Assembly (NCBI GenBank): GCA_910578765.1
Contig: CAJTRW010000014.1
Span: forward strand, 17,410-46,628
DNA length: 29,219 bases
Direction: 5' to 3'
Origin: an uncultured Christensenella sp.
GTDB lineage: Bacteria > Bacillota > Clostridia > Christensenellales > Borkfalkiaceae
Under the pieces are notes generated by a model. The model ran no database searches, was not told the DNA's origin, and saw only the letters and a list, made by a program, of their open reading frames with translations. The translations under genes and the position numbers were made by a program. Positions 1-8,683 of the stretch are shown in pieces (positions within the stretch are counted from its first letter, which is position 1; the number at the start of each line of letters is the position of its first letter).

Positions 1-58
1 GACTTTAAGTCCGCGGGCGCTTTTAATATAAATTATGCTGAAACCGTTTGTTAAGTGC

Positions 59-592
59 TTACTTTATAAGAGTATAAGTTTCGTTGAAATCCCGCCGCTG
101 TTTTTCGCGCAGAGGATACCCGTCCGCCTTATAGCCCAAAGCGATAATTAGGGGGAAGCGCGTTCCCTGCGGCAGATTTAAAAACTCCGCAATGCCCTTT
201 TCGTCGCGCAGTCCTATAATGCAGTTTTGCACGCCCTCGCTTTCGGCGGCAAGCGCTATGTAGGCGGAAAGTATGCCAACGTCGTTTGCTATAAACTCCG
301 CATTGGATATAACATTGTCGCCGCGCCTTATTTCCACGGGCGCAAGCTGTTGTATTACGATGAACGCGGCACATTCGTCTGCCCATACGTTCCTGCCGTA
401 AGGCTGAACGTTCACGGCAAATTTTTTCGCTTTTTCTCCGCTTACCGCATACATCTTATAGGGTTGCGCGTTGACGGCGGAGGGGGCGTACGTAGCAAGG
501 CGGCATATGCGTTTAAGCGTTTCGTCGTCTATTTGTCTGCTGTCGTATTCGCGCGTGCTTTGCCGCGCCGCAAAAAGTTTTTCAAGCTCCAT
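59..592 (-). CDS. Nitroreductase family protein (FMN-dependent)
   Basis: This 177-residue protein belongs to the nitroreductase/FMN oxidoreductase superfamily, whose members use FMN and NAD(P)H to reduce nitro compounds, quinones or other electrophiles in the cytoplasm. The N-terminus carries the typical FMN-phosphate motif (RQSTREYD, residues 10-17), followed by APSAVNAQP (about 36-44), the usual 'aPSa.N.QPw' block. The C-terminal part has the RFPLIIALGYKAD strand (about 144-156) that normally closes the fold. The length fits the short subfamily. A GAGAGG ribosome binding site lies just upstream of the ATG on the minus strand. A hairpin separates it from the transketolase gene upstream, so it may be expressed partly by read-through or from a promoter I could not locate. 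The substrate cannot be told from sequence. Confidence 0.88.
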   Translation of the reverse strand: MELEKLFAARQSTREYDSRQIDDETLKRICRLATYAPSAVNAQPYKMYAVSGEKAKKFAVNVQPYGRNVWADECAAFIVIQQLAPVEIRRGDNVISNAEFIANDVGILSAYIALAAESEGVQNCIIGLRDEKGIAEFLNLPQGTRFPLIIALGYKADGYPLREKQRRDFNETYTLIK

Positions 593-614
593 ATAAATAC
601 CTCTCTTATAAAAG

Positions 615-646
615 AAACGGCGTAGGTAAGTTTTCCTGCGCCGTTT
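615..646 (-). terminator. Probable intrinsic terminator of the pgm-tkt operon
   Basis: Twelve-base arms (615-626 and 635-646) with an 8-base loop. All positions pair except one C-A in the minus-strand RNA. The minus strand continues into CTTTTAT, a short U-rich run. It sits directly after the transketolase stop and before the nitroreductase start. Confidence 0.65.
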
Positions 647-660
647 TATCGGTTGTGCGT

Positions 661-2643
661 TTAATCGTTTTGCGCGTTTCTTATGGAAAGCTTCGCTTTT
701 TCGACGACGGTATCTTTCGTGAATCCGAAGTGCTCGAAAAGCACGTTTGCGGGCGCGGACGTGCCGAACGACTTCATGGCTATCACTTCACCGTAATCTT
801 TCGAGTATTTGTACCAGGCGAAGTGCGACGCCGCTTCCACGCAAACCCTCGCTTTTACCGCTTTGGGAAGTACAAACTCTTTGTATTCTTCGGTCTGTTT
901 TTCAAACTCCTCCATGCAGGGCATCGAAACGACGCGCGCCTTTATTCCCTGCTCGGCAAGCGCTTGCGCGGCGTCGGTGCAAAGCTCTATTTCGGAGCCG
1001 GTGCCTATTAAAAGCACGTCGGGCATACCGCCGCAGTCCTCTAATATATATCCGCCGGTCAAAGCTTTTATTCCGGAACCGCGGTTTTGCGGCAGATTTT
1101 GTCTGGAAAGAACTATAACGGTGGGCGAGTTTTGCGTGAACGCCGAAATGTAAGCCGCCGCCGTTTCCTTACCGTCGCATGGACGGAAAACTTTAATATC
1201 GGGGATAGAACGGAGGGCGATAAGCTGTTCCACGGGCTGATGCGTGGGTCCGTCCTCTCCGACGCCGATAGAGTCGTGCGTCATGACGTAGATAACGGGG
1301 ATATTCATAAGCGCGCTCATTCTTATTCCGCCCTTCATGTAGTCGGAGAAGGAGAAGAATGTGGAGCATACGATTCTGAGCCCGCCGTGAAGCTGTATGC
1401 CGTTGCAAATAGCCGCCATGGCATGCTCGCGTATGCCGAAGTGGATATTGCAACCCAGTCTGTTGTCGGGCGAAAAGTATCCTTTGCCTTTAAGCTCCGT
1501 CTTGGTGGAGGGGGAGAGGTCAGCCGAACCCGACATGAGGTTGGGCATAAATTCCGCTATTCTGTTTAAAATTTTTCCGCCGGAAGCTCTCGTAGCTTCG
1601 GGTTTGTCGAAGTTGAAAAGCTCCGGCATGTCGTTGAAATCGGGATCGGTGCCCGACATAAACTTTTTGTATTTTGCGGCAAGGTCGGGATATTCGCGCT
1701 CGTATTTTGCAAACAGCGCGTTCCATTCCGCTTCCTTTTCAAGCTTTTTCTCCGCAATGGCGGCGCAGTGCTCTTTTACGTCGTCGGGTACGCAGAAAGG
1801 CTCCTCCGTCCAGCCGAAAAACCGCTTTGTCTTTGCCAGATTGTCCGCACCCATGGGCGCGCCGTGCACGTCCGCCGTATCCGCAAGGGGAGAACCGTAG
1901 CCTATTACCGAACGGCAAATTATTACAGAAGGTCTCGTTAAATCGCTTTTCGCGCGGTCTATTGCGGCTTTAAGCATGCTCAGATTATTGGCGTCGCTTA
2001 CGCGTATTACCTGCCACCCCTGCGCGGCAAAGCGCGTGGCGGGGTCTTCTGAGAAGGTCGAGGAAATTTTACCCTCGATAGTAATATCGTTTTTATCGTA
2101 AAGGAGAATAAGCTTGCCCAGCTTTTGAGTCCCCGCGAACGAGCAAGCCTCGTAACCCATTCCTTCTTCCAGACAGCCGTCGCCGCACAAAACGTAGGTG
2201 AAGTGGTCTACAACGGGATAGTCGGGCTTGTTGAACATAGCCGCAAGGTGCGCTTCCGCTACGGCAAAGCCGACAGCATTGCCAAGTCCCTGTCCCAAAG
2301 GACCCGTGGAGGTTTCCACGCCGTCCGTTTTGCCGTATTCGGGATGTCCGGGCGTTTTGGAGCCGAGCTGTCTGAAATTCATCAGATCTTCCTTACTTAC
2401 GTCATAGCAGAACAGGTGCAGGAGGGAGTATAAGAGCATAGACCCGTGTCCCGCAGACAGAATAAATCTGTCACGGTTGTCCCATTTGGGGTTTTTGTAG
2501 CTGAAATTCAGAAATTCCGCAAACAGCTCGTACCCTATGGGCGCGGCGCCCATACAAATACCGGGGTGACCGGAGTTCGCTTTCTGGATAGCTTCCGCGG
2601 AAAGTATCCTTATTGTGTCAACGCTCTTATTGGCAACAGACAT
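661..2643 (-). CDS. tkt: Transketolase
   Basis: Full-length transketolase (660 residues), the thiamine-diphosphate enzyme of the non-oxidative pentose phosphate pathway that moves two-carbon units between ketose and aldose phosphates. Visible hallmarks are SGHPG (24-28), the thiamine-diphosphate and metal motif starting GDG at 154-156 and ending at N185, GAPMGADN (about 261-268), and HFGIREHAM (401-409), whose glutamate activates the cofactor. The DSIGVGEDGPTHQP segment typical of the pyrimidine-binding domain is present. It lies 10 bases downstream of the phosphohexomutase gene; its AAGGAG ribosome binding site overlaps that gene's stop codon, so the two are co-transcribed. A hairpin terminator follows. 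Pentose/hexose phosphate metabolism is the common theme of the pair. Confidence 0.97.
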   Translation of the reverse strand: MSVANKSVDTIRILSAEAIQKANSGHPGICMGAAPIGYELFAEFLNFSYKNPKWDNRDRFILSAGHGSMLLYSLLHLFCYDVSKEDLMNFRQLGSKTPGHPEYGKTDGVETSTGPLGQGLGNAVGFAVAEAHLAAMFNKPDYPVVDHFTYVLCGDGCLEEGMGYEACSFAGTQKLGKLILLYDKNDITIEGKISSTFSEDPATRFAAQGWQVIRVSDANNLSMLKAAIDRAKSDLTRPSVIICRSVIGYGSPLADTADVHGAPMGADNLAKTKRFFGWTEEPFCVPDDVKEHCAAIAEKKLEKEAEWNALFAKYEREYPDLAAKYKKFMSGTDPDFNDMPELFNFDKPEATRASGGKILNRIAEFMPNLMSGSADLSPSTKTELKGKGYFSPDNRLGCNIHFGIREHAMAAICNGIQLHGGLRIVCSTFFSFSDYMKGGIRMSALMNIPVIYVMTHDSIGVGEDGPTHQPVEQLIALRSIPDIKVFRPCDGKETAAAYISAFTQNSPTVIVLSRQNLPQNRGSGIKALTGGYILEDCGGMPDVLLIGTGSEIELCTDAAQALAEQGIKARVVSMPCMEEFEKQTEEYKEFVLPKAVKARVCVEAASHFAWYKYSKDYGEVIAMKSFGTSAPANVLFEHFGFTKDTVVEKAKLSIRNAQND

Positions 2644-2653
2644 ATTTTTCTCC

Positions 2654-4156
2654 TTAATTTTTATCTGTAAATTTTTTTAAATTTTCGGTGTTGAGAAAGG
2701 CGTAATTTTTTAAAACGGCGTAAAGCCGTTCCGCCATAATTTTGTTTCCGCCTGCGGAGTTGCTTTCAAAGTTTATAGGCATTACGGGGTCGTGAACGCT
2801 CATTCTCACAAGCGTCCAGCCGTCGCCGCAGTCCTTCGGGAAGTTCAGGCGCGCGCCCTCGTAATTTTCACCGGCAAGCGTAAATCCGTTTTCGCCGCCT
2901 GCCGCGCGTTTTAAATGCTCTATTACTTCCGCGCCCTCGCTTTTAAAGTTGCGGCTGTTTGCGTTGAAGGATATGCGTATTTCGTCCTCCTCGCAAGGCT
3001 CTTTAAGTCCGGAAATAAGGGAGGATATCCCGCCCTCTTGTTCCGCAAGGCAAATAAGAATTTTCGTTATAAGGTAAGCGCCGTCGTCCAGAAAATAGTT
3101 TTCCTTAAAAGCGGCGTGGCCGGAGGTTTCCATAGCAAGGGGGGAGTACTCGCCTTTTTCGTTCAGCTCCACGCATTTGTCTATTACGTTTTTGTATCCG
3201 CGTTTAAACCTTAAATGCCTGCCGCCGAGACCTTCTATAAATCCGGTCAGACCGTCGCTTGTAACGCTGTCGGTCACAACTGTGCCCGCCCTGTCCTTTA
3301 ACAGTATTGCCGAAACAAGCGCAATTAAGCGGTTTCTGTTAATTTCGTTGCCGTCGCGGTCCACGACGCCCGCCCTGTCCACGTCGGTGTCGAAAATTAT
3401 TCCCATGTCGGCGCCGTGCTTTATAACGGCGCTTTGCAGACTGCCCATTGCGCCCCTGTCCTCGGGGTTGGGTATATGGTTCGGAAATGTGCCGTCGGGG
3501 TCGAGAAACTGGCTTCCGTCCGTATCCGCGCCCAAAGGCTTTAAAACCTTTTCCGCAAAAAATCCGCCCGCGCCGTTGCCCGCGTCGACTATTATCTTTT
3601 TGCCGAGCAAGGGTTTGTCGCCGCCGCATCTTTCGCGCACGCAGTCCACAAGCTGAGACGAGTATTCGTCCATAAAACTTTTTTCGGAATATTCGCCGTC
3701 GCCGGAAAGGAAATCACCTCTTTCCGCAATATCGAGTATTTCGTCTATATCGCCGGAAGAAAGCCCGCCGTCGGGCGTAAAAAATTTAAGCCCGTTTCTG
3801 TCGTACGGCAAATGCGAAGCGGTTATCATAATGCTTGCGTCGCATTCAAAGTTTGATTTTTTTAAAAGTATGAACATGGAAGGCGTGGAGGAAAGCCCCG
3901 TATAAAGCATATCGCTTCCGCTTGAAAGCACGCCCTCTTTTACGCATTTCAATATGCGCCTTGCGGAAATTCTGCTGTCGTTGCCGACGGCTATTTTAAA
4001 TTTTAGTCCGCCTGTTTTTAAGGACAGCCATTTGACAAACGCCCTGCTTACCGCCGTTACCGCTTCGTCCGTAAGCGTTATGCGGGATTTTCCTTCTACC
4101 GCAACGCCGCGAACGTCGGTTCCGCTTTTAAGTTGTTTAAACCCATTCAAGCACAT
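2654..4156 (-). CDS. Phosphomannomutase/phosphoglucomutase family (phosphohexomutase)
   Basis: A 500-residue member of the alpha-D-phosphohexomutase superfamily, which interconverts hexose 1- and 6-phosphates through a phosphoserine. The catalytic loop TASHLPYDRNGLK lies at 112-124 with Ser114 as the phosphorylated residue. The metal loop DTDVDRAG and the sugar-binding loop METSGH (usual form GEMSGH) follow in the expected order. The N-terminus SGTDVRGVA matches the start of bacterial ManB-like proteins, leaving only about ten residues before it. The ATG at 4156 has no Shine-Dalgarno sequence and lies 8 bases after a perfect TATAAT -10 box, so the mRNA may be leaderless. Substrate (mannose or glucose phosphate) is undecided. 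Transketolase follows 10 bases later. Confidence 0.9.
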   Translation of the reverse strand: MCLNGFKQLKSGTDVRGVAVEGKSRITLTDEAVTAVSRAFVKWLSLKTGGLKFKIAVGNDSRISARRILKCVKEGVLSSGSDMLYTGLSSTPSMFILLKKSNFECDASIMITASHLPYDRNGLKFFTPDGGLSSGDIDEILDIAERGDFLSGDGEYSEKSFMDEYSSQLVDCVRERCGGDKPLLGKKIIVDAGNGAGGFFAEKVLKPLGADTDGSQFLDPDGTFPNHIPNPEDRGAMGSLQSAVIKHGADMGIIFDTDVDRAGVVDRDGNEINRNRLIALVSAILLKDRAGTVVTDSVTSDGLTGFIEGLGGRHLRFKRGYKNVIDKCVELNEKGEYSPLAMETSGHAAFKENYFLDDGAYLITKILICLAEQEGGISSLISGLKEPCEEDEIRISFNANSRNFKSEGAEVIEHLKRAAGGENGFTLAGENYEGARLNFPKDCGDGWTLVRMSVHDPVMPINFESNSAGGNKIMAERLYAVLKNYAFLNTENLKKFTDKN

Positions 4157-4193
4157 ATATTGTAATTATACAATATAACGGCGCGTTTTACAA
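4156..4193 (-). promoter_or_regulatory. Promoter of the phosphohexomutase-transketolase operon with embedded palindrome
   Basis: On the minus strand TTGTAA (4188-4193) is separated by 17 bases from TATAAT (4165-4170). The -10 box lies inside a perfect inverted repeat with 9-base arms, TATATTGTA (4156-4164) and TACAATATA (4169-4177), around a 4-base centre. The position is that expected for a repressor operator. The promoter call is sequence-based; the regulator is unknown. Confidence 0.6.
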
Positions 4194-4237
4194 GTGTTTG
4201 CGGTTGCTAAATTTTGATAATTTGTCCGCAAAACATT

Positions 4238-4265
4238 TTGTTTTTGTCCGTCGTTATGGTATAAT
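4238..4265 (+). promoter_or_regulatory. Extended -10 promoter of proS
   Basis: TGG-TATAAT (4257-4265) is a consensus extended -10 element. A weak TTGTTT (4238-4243) lies 16 bases upstream of it. The predicted transcription start is near 4272, giving a short leader of about 26 bases with no room for a T-box. Confidence 0.6.
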
Positions 4266-4297
4266 GCTTGATAATCAGATTTTTTCCAAGGTGGAGT

Positions 4298-5725
4298 ATG
4301 GGTAAAGAAAACTTCGTAGAACAGATTGCGGATATAGAAAAGGATTTCCCTCAGTGGTATACAGACGTTGTAATAAAAACAAAGCTTGTGGATTATGGTC
4401 CCGTCAAGGGCACAATGGTAATACGCCCTTACGGTTATGCCGTATGGGAAAATATTCAATCGGAGCTTAACGCCCGTTTTAAAGAGTGCGGTTACGAAAA
4501 CGCCTATTTCCCCCTGCTTATCCCCATGAGTTTTTTTACCAAGGAGGCGGAGCATGTGGAGGGGTTCGCGCCCGAGGTTGCGGTCGTTACGCATGCGGGC
4601 GGCGAAGAACTGTCCGAGCCTTTGGCAATACGCCCCACGTCGGAAACGATTATAGGCAACATGTATTCCAAGTGGTTGCAGTCCTACCGCGAACTGCCCA
4701 TTAAAATTAACCAGTGGGCTAACGTAATGCGTTGGGAAAAGACTACGCGTCCCTTTTTAAGAACTTCGGAATTTTTATGGCATGAGGGACATTCCGCATT
4801 TGCCACGGCGGAGGAAGCGGAAGCCGAAACAATGAAAATGCTTGACGTTTATAAGGAATTTGCCGAAAACGTTTTGGCAATTCCCGTAATCTGCGGCAGA
4901 AAGACGGAAAAGGAAAAATTTGCGGGCGCAGTCGCGACGTACGGAATGGAAGCCATGATGAAGGACGGCAAAAGTCTGCAATCGGGCACTACGCACTTCC
5001 TCGGACAAAATTTCGCCAAAGCTTTCGATATAAAATTTCTCGATAAAGACGGCGCGCAGAAATATGCGCATACTATGAGTTTCGGCGTGTCGACGCGTCT
5101 TATAGGCGCGCTTATCATGGCGCACGGCGACGGCAGGGGACTTGTTCTGCCTCCGCCCGTTGCGCCCGTACAGGCTGTGATAATCCCCATTGCCGCTAAA
5201 AAGGGCGGCGTTGTGGAAGCATGTAAGGCGGTAAAAGAAAAACTGGAAAAAGCCGGTGTCCGCGTGAAGTTCGACGATACGGACAGCTCGCCCGGGTGGA
5301 AGTTTAACGAGTGGGAAATGAAAGGCGTTCCCCTGCGGATAGAATTAGGTCCGCGCGACATAGAGGAGGGCAAAGCGCTTATATGTCGCCGCGACACTTT
5401 GGAAAAAACCGCATACCCGCTTGACGGACTGGATAAAACGGTAAAGCAGCTTTTAGAGGTTGTACGTAAAGACATGTTGGAGACGGCGCGTAAACGCCGC
5501 GACGGACGTATTGTCTATGCCGAGGATCTGGACGGAATTTTAAACGGCGTGGAGAGCGGAAACTTCGTAAAAGCAGGCTGGTGCGGTTGCCGTGCGTGCG
5601 AGGACGAGGTCAAGGCGAAAACCGCGGCAACCGCAAGAGTTTTCGCAGAGGGTGAAACGAGTAAAAAATGCGCCGTCTGCGGCAAAAAAGCGGAGCACAC
5701 CGTAATATTCGCAAGAGCTTACTGA
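4298..5725 (+). CDS. proS: Proline--tRNA ligase, archaeal/eukaryotic type
   Basis: Class II prolyl-tRNA synthetase that charges tRNA-Pro in the cytoplasm. With the ATG at 4298 it is 475 residues; this start has a good ribosome binding site (AAGGTGGAG, 4288-4296), and the TTG further upstream at 4268 would fall at the promoter. RPTSET is at 112-117, class II motif 2 (RWEKTTRPFLRTSEFLWHEGH) around 145-165, and motif 3 (GDGRGLVLPP) later. The bacterial editing insertion is absent, and the C-terminal domain carries two cysteine pairs (CGCRAC and CAVC), as in the archaeal/eukaryotic-type enzyme found in some Clostridia, Mollicutes and Bacteroidota. Two membrane-protein genes follow closely and are probably co-transcribed. 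Confidence 0.96.
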   Translation: MGKENFVEQIADIEKDFPQWYTDVVIKTKLVDYGPVKGTMVIRPYGYAVWENIQSELNARFKECGYENAYFPLLIPMSFFTKEAEHVEGFAPEVAVVTHAGGEELSEPLAIRPTSETIIGNMYSKWLQSYRELPIKINQWANVMRWEKTTRPFLRTSEFLWHEGHSAFATAEEAEAETMKMLDVYKEFAENVLAIPVICGRKTEKEKFAGAVATYGMEAMMKDGKSLQSGTTHFLGQNFAKAFDIKFLDKDGAQKYAHTMSFGVSTRLIGALIMAHGDGRGLVLPPPVAPVQAVIIPIAAKKGGVVEACKAVKEKLEKAGVRVKFDDTDSSPGWKFNEWEMKGVPLRIELGPRDIEEGKALICRRDTLEKTAYPLDGLDKTVKQLLEVVRKDMLETARKRRDGRIVYAEDLDGILNGVESGNFVKAGWCGCRACEDEVKAKTAATARVFAEGETSKKCAVCGKKAEHTVIFARAY

Positions 5726-5744
5726 TTGTTAAGGGGTAGAGACG

Positions 5745-6773
5745 TTGTATATACCTGTACCGTATCACATAGCGGGAGGCTGTATTTACGCCTGTTTGCT
5801 TATAATCTGCATACTTGCTATATTTTACGGGTTCCGTGCGCGGAGAAACGTAAAAAAAGAAAAGATAACCTCGCTTCCGCGGGGTTTTTCTCCTTTGGAT
5901 ATCCAGAGAATTTTTATCGGAAAAACGTATCCGGGGAAACTTACGCGCGCTCTCATAGTTCACTGGGCCCGTCTCGGCTATATCCGCGTGAAATACGCCG
6001 GCAGGTATAAGGTCAAGCTTGTCCGTCTGAAATTTCCGCCCGTTCATGACAATGAAAAAGCCGTGTTTTTCGACCGAGGCACATACGTGCGCGAAAGAGA
6101 TATTTTCTGCGAATTGTTTGCGCGCAAGGGCGCCGCAATAACTGTAAGCTTAAATAAACCGCTTATTACTTCCGCCCGGGCGAAATCAATCGATTACGAT
6201 TATGCCGCGCGCGAGGACGAGGGGGTTTATTCGACGAAACACTATAAGCTGAAGGTTTTAACGTTTGTTTTATCCTTTATGCCTGTCTTTATATGTTCGC
6301 TGTATTTTTGTTTTACGAATTCGTTTATGATGATAATTCCTCCGTTCGCAATACTCATAGGCATGTTCGTTTTAAGATTTATAAAGGGAATTCCGTTTTT
6401 TTTCAGGCTCGTATGGAGCTCGGTTTGGATAGGCGCGGGCTTGGCGATGATTATCGTAAGCTTTCACAACATGTTCGATCCGCTACTGTTGGGTTATGCG
6501 TCGATAGTTATTCTTTTTCTCGGCTCTTTCGTTTTGGTAAGATTCATTGACCACCGCGAAAAAAATAATCTTTCCGATTATTCGGACCTCGTTAATTTCA
6601 GAAAATTTCTGCTGTTTTCGGGTAAAGATAAACTTTCTTCGGTCGATTATTACGAAGTTTTGCCCTATTTATACGCGTTCAATATAAAGCCTCTCGTAAA
6701 ACGTAAATTTGCAACGGACGTGCTGCCTGACTGGTTTGAAAGCGAAGACGGTAAAAGGGGGAGCCTGTTGTGA
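5745..6773 (+). CDS. DUF2207-like membrane protein, first of a tandem pair
   Basis: A 342-residue membrane protein of unknown function that resembles the C-terminal half of DUF2207 proteins. It has one N-terminal membrane segment (about 12-30), a cytoplasmic region with a winged-helix-like stretch (ITSLPRGFSPLDIQRIF, then RALIVHWARLGYIRV at 68-82), four further membrane segments (about 171-190, 194-212, 222-240, 247-267), and a cytoplasmic tail with the NFRKFLLF...YYEVLPYLYAF pattern that ends DUF2207 proteins. The usual large extracytoplasmic N-terminal domain is missing. The start is a TTG at 5745, preceded by AAGGGG (5731-5736); an in-frame ATG does not occur earlier. It follows proS by 19 bases and overlaps the next gene, a paralogue. 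Confidence 0.75.
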   Translation: MYIPVPYHIAGGCIYACLLIICILAIFYGFRARRNVKKEKITSLPRGFSPLDIQRIFIGKTYPGKLTRALIVHWARLGYIRVKYAGRYKVKLVRLKFPPVHDNEKAVFFDRGTYVRERDIFCELFARKGAAITVSLNKPLITSARAKSIDYDYAAREDEGVYSTKHYKLKVLTFVLSFMPVFICSLYFCFTNSFMMIIPPFAILIGMFVLRFIKGIPFFFRLVWSSVWIGAGLAMIIVSFHNMFDPLLLGYASIVILFLGSFVLVRFIDHREKNNLSDYSDLVNFRKFLLFSGKDKLSSVDYYEVLPYLYAFNIKPLVKRKFATDVLPDWFESEDGKRGSLL

Positions 6774-7834
6774 TTTTGGAAAATATAATAGTCGCCTCCC
6801 TTTTCATCGCTACGGCGTTTTTATTTCCCGTTATCGCTTGTATAACAGGCGCGGTTAAAAAAAGAAAAGTCATAAAACCTATGGAATACGTTCCTCCGCC
6901 CGGCGCGTCGCCCGTAGATTTTCTTATTCAGTATTACGGAGCTTCGGCAGAGCCGCGTGAAATTTTCAATCCGCTTATGCTTTACTGGGCGGAGCGCGGA
7001 TTTATCACCGTAGAAGAAGACTGCAAACGCGGACTGAAGCTTACGAAAATAAAGGACTTGGAGCGCCCGAAAAGTAAGGACGGTTTTAATCCCGACACGT
7101 TCGAAATAGAGAACAAACTTTTCGAAACTCTTTTCAAAGACGGTGACGACGTGTTTTACACTCTCGCCGCGCAGGGAAAATTTAAGTCCGATTACGAAAG
7201 TATCATGTCGGACTGTAAAAAACAGGCGAAAAAAATAACCGACGGAAAGTCCCGTAAAATAAAGATTGCAAGTCTGATTGTATCGTTTGCAACCCTGTTT
7301 ATAATCGTTGCGGTAGTCGGTATTGCCACGGAAAATAAAGGGGTTATAATTTGCATTTTTCCGTGCGCTGCGATTTTAATGGCGAAACTCGCGTTCGGAC
7401 TTTCGGATAAGGACGGAGGCATACCTAAAGGTTCTTCCGCACGGTTTCTGCTCGTACCGTTTTTCTGTATGTTCGGCGGAGTGCCTATGGCGGCGGCGTT
7501 TATGTTTCTGCCTGTTTCGGCTTCGGCGGTTTTATTATCAGCTATATTGTTCTGCGCCGTTACGGTATTTTTTGTTTCCGAAAAAATAGATATAAGAGAA
7601 GGCGCGCAGTTAAAATTTTACGCACGCATTTGCGGTTTCAAGCAGTTTCTTCTTCTCGCGGAAAAAAGCAAGCTTGAAATGCTTGTGGAGCAAGACCCGC
7701 GCTATTTTTACAATATTCTACCTTATTGCTATGTGCTTGACATAACAGAAAAATTAAAGCCCAAATTCGACCGCATCGCGCTTGACGGTCCCGCTTGGTA
7801 TCTCGGCGAGCTGCGCGAAACTCTCATGTTTTAA
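6770..7834 (+). CDS. DUF2207-like membrane protein, second of a tandem pair
   Basis: A 354-residue paralogue of the preceding protein with the same layout: N-terminal membrane segment (about 5-28), cytoplasmic region (VPPPGASPVDFLIQYY at 41-56, LMLYWAERGFITVEE at 69-83, then a helix-rich stretch to 160), four membrane segments (about 165-186, 190-210, 224-246, 250-270), and a tail with GFKQFLLLAE and YFYNILPYCYVLDI. These blocks match the DUF2207 C-terminal region; no extracytoplasmic domain is present. Translation starts at a GTG that overlaps the previous stop (GTGA at 6770-6773), so the two proteins are translationally coupled and may form a heteromer. Function unknown. A strong terminator follows. 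Confidence 0.77.
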   Translation: MILENIIVASLFIATAFLFPVIACITGAVKKRKVIKPMEYVPPPGASPVDFLIQYYGASAEPREIFNPLMLYWAERGFITVEEDCKRGLKLTKIKDLERPKSKDGFNPDTFEIENKLFETLFKDGDDVFYTLAAQGKFKSDYESIMSDCKKQAKKITDGKSRKIKIASLIVSFATLFIIVAVVGIATENKGVIICIFPCAAILMAKLAFGLSDKDGGIPKGSSARFLLVPFFCMFGGVPMAAAFMFLPVSASAVLLSAILFCAVTVFFVSEKIDIREGAQLKFYARICGFKQFLLLAEKSKLEMLVEQDPRYFYNILPYCYVLDITEKLKPKFDRIALDGPAWYLGELRETLMF

Positions 7835-7838
7835 TATA

Positions 7839-7868
7839 CGGCGGCGCAGAAATGCGCCGCCGCCTTTT
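7839..7868. terminator. Intrinsic terminator between converging operons
   Basis: Ten-base-pair GC-rich stem (7839-7848 and 7853-7862) closed by a GAAA tetraloop and followed by CCTTTT on the plus strand. It ends the proS-DUF2207 operon. Its U run overlaps the stop codon of the converging permease gene, so it may act on both strands, though the minus-strand U run is weaker. Confidence 0.8.
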
Positions 7869-8667
7869 AATGTTTGTTTACGAATTTTTCTATAAGAGAT
7901 ATTACGCCGTACATTCCGCCCGCAAGCACGCACAGTATGAACGTTGCGGTCATTACAAGGTCAAGCTTGAATACCTGACCGCCGTAAACTATCAGGTATC
8001 CCAGTCCCGCCTTGGATACGATGTATTCGCCCATAATAGAGCCTATCCAGGCAAGACCCACGGCTACCTTCAAGGTGTTCATAAGTGCGGGGAGGGAGGC
8101 GGGCATGATAAGCTTTCTCAGCGTCATTGCTTTGCTTGCGCCCATAGACCTCATAAGCAGAAGCTTTGTTTTGTCTACTTCTATAAAGCCCGCCAGCATA
8201 TTCATTATGCAGACAATTACCGCAACGAAAACCGTCATGAAAATTATCGCTTCGTAACCGGTGCCTATCCATATGATAATAAGCGGACCTAGCGCGATTT
8301 TCGGCAGGGAATTAAGTACTACGATATACGGCTCCATAATTTTGCGCACGCTGTCGCTTGCCCAAAGCACTATGGCTACGGCATAGCCCAAAACTACGGC
8401 TATTGCAAAGCCAGCAAGCGTTTCCATAAGCGTTATGCCGATATGGTAGAAAAGTTTGCCTTCCTTGTACAAATCCCCTATTGTTACCGCCACGCGCGAG
8501 GGCGAGCTTGTGATAAACGGGTCAACTATTTCAAGCTGCGCGCATAACTCCCATATACCCAATATGGCTACAAGTATTAAAACGCGCGACAGCAATATTA
8601 TTATTTTTTTGCGTTTTTGCTTTTTCAGATACGCGATATGCTCGCGTGAGTAATTCACGTTTTTCAT
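7867..8667 (-). CDS. ABC transporter permease, SsuC/TauC/ThiX type
   Basis: A 266-residue inner-membrane permease of the binding-protein-dependent transport family (nitrate/sulfonate/thiamine-precursor group). It has an N-terminal membrane helix (about 23-44) followed by about five more. The EAA-type coupling loop reads SMGASKAMTLRKLIMPASLPAL, where it would contact the ATPase. It is the last gene of a three-gene importer: lipoprotein, ATPase, permease. It starts 16 bases after the ATPase stop with only a weak ribosome binding site. A terminator follows immediately. The substrate is not evident. Confidence 0.9.
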   Translation of the reverse strand: MKNVNYSREHIAYLKKQKRKKIIILLSRVLILVAILGIWELCAQLEIVDPFITSSPSRVAVTIGDLYKEGKLFYHIGITLMETLAGFAIAVVLGYAVAIVLWASDSVRKIMEPYIVVLNSLPKIALGPLIIIWIGTGYEAIIFMTVFVAVIVCIMNMLAGFIEVDKTKLLLMRSMGASKAMTLRKLIMPASLPALMNTLKVAVGLAWIGSIMGEYIVSKAGLGYLIVYGGQVFKLDLVMTATFILCVLAGGMYGVISLIEKFVNKH

Positions 8668-8683
8668 AAGTTTACCGAATTGA

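Noticed and set aside
1..58. Possible terminator or gene end before the nitroreductase
   Set aside because: Only a short GACTT/AAGTC palindrome is visible; no convincing hairpin or open frame.
4268..4297. TTG at 4268 as the proS start
   Set aside because: It lies next to the -10 box, while the ATG at 4298 has a good ribosome binding site and gives the family's normal N-terminus.
4849..5475. Open frame of 208 codons antisense to proS
   Set aside because: Shadow of proS; no motif or start signal.
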